A stretch of 7,312 bases of DNA. It comes from an uncultured Oscillospiraceae bacterium (GTDB taxonomy: Bacteria; Bacillota; Clostridia; Oscillospirales; Oscillospiraceae). Position 1 is the stretch's first letter. The number at the start of each line of letters is the position of its first letter. The notes under the pieces were generated by a model. That model made no database searches. It worked only from the letters and a program-made list of their open reading frames with translations, and was not told where the DNA came from. The position numbers and the translations under genes are program-made. This document shows positions 5,770 through 7,312 of the stretch, piece by piece. The stretch lies in assembly GCA_910579725.1 (NCBI GenBank), contig CAJTUD010000097.1, positions 1 through 7,312 of the forward strand, given 5' to 3'.

Positions 5770-6505
5770 GGACATACTGATCCAGGTAAAGAATCTGGAA
5801 AAGCATTTTGATGGCGGATCCATCCGCGCTCTGAACGGTGTGTCGGCGGACATCCGGCGAGGCGAGGTGGTCGTGGTGATTGGTCCCTCCGGGTCTGGAA
5901 AATCCACCTTCCTCCGGTGTCTGAACCTGCTGGAGCGGCCTACTGAAGGCGCGGTGATTTTCGACGGCGTGGACATCACAGACCCCAAAGTGAACATCGA
6001 CCTCCACCGGCAGAAAATGGGTATGGTGTTCCAGCATTTCAACTTGTTTCCACATATGACAATTCTGAAAAATATGACCCTGGCGCCGGTGAAGCTGCTG
6101 AAGAAAAGCAGGGAAGAGGCCGAGGCCAAGGCGTTGACTCTGCTGGACCGTGTGGGACTGAAGGACCGGGCTGCCGCCTACCCCAGCCAGCTTTCCGGCG
6201 GGCAGAAGCAGCGCATTGCCATTGTCCGGGCGCTGTGCATGGAACCGGAGGTGATGCTCTTTGACGAGCCTACTTCCGCATTGGACCCAGAGATGGTTGG
6301 AGAGGTGCTGGAGGTCATGAAGGATCTGGCTCATGAAGGGATGACTATGGTGGTTGTCACCCATGAGATGGGCTTTGCCCGTGAAGTGGGGAGTCGGGTA
6401 ATCTTCATGGATGGCGGTGTCATTCTGGAAGAAAATGCGCCGGAGACTCTGTTTACTCGGCCAGAGAGCGAGCGGCTGAAAACTTTTTTGGCGAAGGTGC
6501 TGTAA
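5759..6505 (+). CDS. Amino-acid ABC transporter ATP-binding protein (GlnQ/HisP-type), 248 aa
   Basis: This is the cytoplasmic ATPase that powers the importer as a dimer. The start is GTG 5759, with a full AGGAGG (5743-5748) 10 bases upstream inside the permease gene. The 11-base overlap with the permease stop implies translational coupling and matched stoichiometry. All nucleotide-binding motifs are intact: Walker A GPSGSGKS (42-49), Q-loop Gln92 in FQHFNLFPHMT, signature LSGGQKQR (145-152), Walker B VMLFDEPTSALDPE (165-178) with catalytic Glu170, and switch His202 in VVVTHEMGFA. The FNLFPHMT and DPEMVGEVL sequences are characteristic of the polar amino-acid subgroup. Length is the usual 240-250. 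IAIVRAL after the signature differs slightly from the more common VAIARAL. A perfect terminator follows immediately. Confidence 0.96.
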   Translation: MSGKDILIQVKNLEKHFDGGSIRALNGVSADIRRGEVVVVIGPSGSGKSTFLRCLNLLERPTEGAVIFDGVDITDPKVNIDLHRQKMGMVFQHFNLFPHMTILKNMTLAPVKLLKKSREEAEAKALTLLDRVGLKDRAAAYPSQLSGGQKQRIAIVRALCMEPEVMLFDEPTSALDPEMVGEVLEVMKDLAHEGMTMVVVTHEMGFAREVGSRVIFMDGGVILEENAPETLFTRPESERLKTFLAKVL

Positions 6506-6508
6506 GGC

Positions 6509-6548
6509 ACAAAAGCGGAGAGAATGAAGCGGATCTCTCCGCTTTTGT
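6509..6548 (+). terminator. Terminator of the amino-acid importer operon
   Basis: A perfect 15-bp stem, ACAAAAGCGGAGAGA (6509-6523) with its exact complement (6534-6548), encloses a 10-base loop and starts 4 bases after the ATPase stop. The distal arm ends in CTTTTGT, giving a T-rich 3' side, and the proximal arm is A-rich, so it could work in both directions. Confidence 0.85.
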
Positions 6549-6646
6549 TGGTGACTTTTGCGCTCTATAAATCCGGGAAATGGCGGAGGTTCTGTGGTTT
6601 TTTGTCTCCTTTTTTCTTTTTTTCTTGCAAGGGTTCCATCGACTGG

Positions 6647-6675
6647 AAAAATTTTTTAAAAAAAATAAAAAAAAC
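6647..6675 (+). promoter_or_regulatory. AT-rich UP-like element upstream of the tRNA promoter
   Basis: Five A, six T and eight A residues in succession (6647-6665) fit the known UP-element pattern AAAWWTWTTTTNNNAAA. They are followed by more A-tract up to base 6674, abutting the -35 hexamer region. The best match sits a few bases further upstream than the canonical position. UP elements contact the RNA polymerase alpha C-terminal domains and are typical of strong stable-RNA promoters. A T-rich run lies just before it (about 6595-6624). Confidence 0.5.
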
Positions 6676-6677
6676 TC

Positions 6678-6706
6678 TTGCAAATTGGCTCAGATTGTGC
6701 TATCTT
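6678..6706 (+). promoter_or_regulatory. Promoter of the tRNA-Pro gene
   Basis: TTGCAA (6678-6683, 5/6) and TATCTT (6701-6706, 4/6) are separated by 17 bases. TGC (6698-6700) directly before the -10 gives an extended -10. Transcription would begin near 6713, about 27 bases before the mature tRNA. There is no other gene between the importer terminator and the tRNA, so this promoter serves the tRNA alone. Confidence 0.75.
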
Positions 6707-6739
6707 AATTGAGCTGACAGGTGCAGCAAAATGGTCCAT

Positions 6740-6816
6740 CCGGGTGTGGCGAAGTTTGGTATCGCGCTTGAATGGGGTTCAAGAGGCCGCTGGTTCGAAT
6801 CCAGTCACTCGGACCA
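6740..6816 (+). tRNA. tRNA-Pro, anticodon GGG (reads CCC/CCU)
   Basis: The 77 bases fold into a complete cloverleaf. The acceptor stem pairs CCGGGTG (6740-6746) with CACTCGG (6806-6812), with one G-U pair. The D arm is GCGA/TCGC with a loop carrying A14, GG and A21. The anticodon stem is CTTGA/TCAAG around the loop ATGGGGT, giving anticodon GGG followed by G37. The variable loop has five bases, and the T arm GCTGG/CCAGT encloses TTCGAAT. The discriminator is A and the CCA end is encoded in the gene (6814-6816). The initial C-G pair region and A73 are usual for proline tRNA. The loop has A at 32 and T at 38. It is a single-gene unit with its own promoter and terminator, and its 3' end is a typical target for integrases such as the one just downstream. 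Confidence 0.95.
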
Positions 6817-6818
6817 CT

Positions 6819-6857
6819 AAACCCGCAAACCGTTGCAAGACAACGGTTTGCGGGTTT
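6819..6857 (+). terminator. Intrinsic terminator of the tRNA-Pro gene
   Basis: A perfect 17-bp stem, AAACCCGCAAACCGTTG (6819-6835) with its complement (6841-6857), closes a 5-base loop and begins two bases after the CCA end. The T-rich tail TTTTCTATTT follows. The symmetric A/T-rich ends would let it terminate from both sides. Confidence 0.9.
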
Positions 6858-6942
6858 TCTATTTGCTTTTTTTGCACTCTTGATTAGCCGCACAGCACGC
6901 TTGATTTTTCAGAAAAATTTGACAAATCAGGAGTGTTGAAAA

Positions 6943-7257
6943 ATGGCTAAAATCAAGATGAAACACAGCGTCACGGTTGCGGACACGTTCGCTGACTTCC
7001 TCGCTGGAAAGAAAGCGGCGGGGGTCAGTGAAAAGACCCTTGCCACCTACGGACAGCACTTTTCCGCTATCAGCAAGCACCTGTCCCCCACTATCCCTAT
7101 TGACGGGCTGAACAAGGCAGATTTAGAGGCCATGATTGCCAGCATGAGGGACGCGGGCCTCGCGGCTAACTCCATCAAAAGCTATACGCGGACGCTCAAA
7201 TCCTTTTTGTCGTGGTGTAACGAAGCGGGAATTACCCGGCTCAATATCCCACTCTAC
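6943..7257 (+). pseudogene. Tyrosine recombinase/integrase, N-terminal part only, interrupted by element insertion
   Basis: ATG 6943 has CAGGAG (6928-6933) 9 bases upstream. The 105 recognisable residues form an integrase core-binding domain. Near-terminal VADTFADFLAGKK (12-24) leads into SEKTLATYGQHFSAISKHL (29-47), a middle helix NKADLEAMIASMRDAGL (57-73), and the characteristic ANSIKSYTRTLKSFLSWCNEAGI (75-97). After NIPLY (101-105) the DNA switches to the repeated element end at 7258. The frame stays open through the element sequence to the window edge, adding 18 unrelated residues. The catalytic domain with the R-H-R-H-Y residues is not present here. If the remainder survives, it lies beyond the inserted element. 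The position just after a tRNA gene, pointing away from it, suggests the first gene of an integrative element at the tRNA-Pro site. The interruption would have inactivated it. Alternative: only the assembly is broken here, and some cells carry the intact gene. Confidence 0.75.
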
Positions 7258-7312
7258 TGTCAACGCCAATTTGAAATTGTAAGAAAACGCCGAAGAAATT
7301 TTGTAGTTTTTC
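7258..7312. repeat. Inverted terminal end of the same mobile element (right copy), inside the integrase gene
   Basis: This begins 5'-TGTCAACGCC and is the inverted counterpart of bases 1-55 (48 of 55 identical). AACGCC occurs at 7262-7267 and again at 7286-7291, the same 24-base spacing as in the other copy. The boundary coincides with the point where the integrase sequence ceases to look like its family. The seven differences between the copies suit left and right ends of one element type, or two diverged relatives. The element body lies to the right of the window. Confidence 0.75.

Noticed and set aside
5170..6129. Antisense open frames over the permease, ATPase and binding-protein genes (also 4105-4923 and 5717-6364)
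   Set aside because: They overlap strongly supported coding sequences and show no family features or start signals.
6524..6712. Small open frame MKRISPLLL... between the importer and the tRNA
   Set aside because: It starts inside the terminator loop, runs through poly-T/poly-A sequence and the tRNA promoter, and has no ribosome binding site.
6678..6893. Short open frames on both strands across the tRNA
   Set aside because: They translate the tRNA and its terminator; the cloverleaf explains the sequence.
1..7312. CRISPR array, toxin-antitoxin pair, or phage defence genes
   Set aside because: No regularly spaced repeats and no genes of these kinds were seen on either strand.

Overview
The window looks like a chromosomal segment of a moderately GC-rich, low-GC-lineage Gram-positive (Firmicutes/Clostridia, plausibly a gut Oscillospiraceae-type organism). 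This rests on strong AAGGAGG-type ribosome binding sites, a lipoprotein solute-binding protein, GTG starts with translational coupling, and protein sequences that read like Clostridia. The genus is inference. All complete genes are on the + strand.

Layout: (1) bases 1-55 are one end of a repeated element, ending in ...GTTGACA. (2) 56-1351 holds a group I cysteine desulfurase (start at 224, not further upstream) with its leader. (3) 1447-2832 is a MATE-family multidrug/Na+ antiporter. (4) 2973-3827 is an RlmA-type 23S rRNA (guanine-N1) methyltransferase with an intact zinc finger, ended by a nested hairpin terminator. (5) 3983-6548 is a self-contained polar amino-acid ABC importer operon: consensus promoter, lipoprotein binding protein, structured intercistronic region, permease, ATPase (start overlaps the permease stop) and a perfect 15-bp terminator. 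(6) 6647-6857 is a tRNA-Pro(GGG) gene with an AT-rich UP-like element, extended -10 promoter and a 17-bp-stem terminator. (7) 6943 onward is the N-terminal part of a tyrosine-recombinase integrase, the likely first gene of an island inserted next to the tRNA. (8) 7258-7312 is a second copy of the repeated element's end, in inverted orientation, interrupting the integrase after residue 105.

How the genes work together: the three-gene importer is a functional unit (capture, translocation, ATP hydrolysis). The desulfurase, MATE transporter and rRNA methyltransferase are independent housekeeping or stress genes that share direction but no obvious pathway.

The main non-routine observations are the 55-bp, 48/55-identical inverted repeats at both extremities, which mark a multi-copy TGT...ACA mobile element and an insertion into the integrase; a perfect 30-bp palindrome inside the desulfurase active-site coding region; and three tandem hairpins between the binding-protein and permease genes. 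I see no convincing previously undescribed defence or other system. Apart from its ends, this is mostly an ordinary core-genome region.
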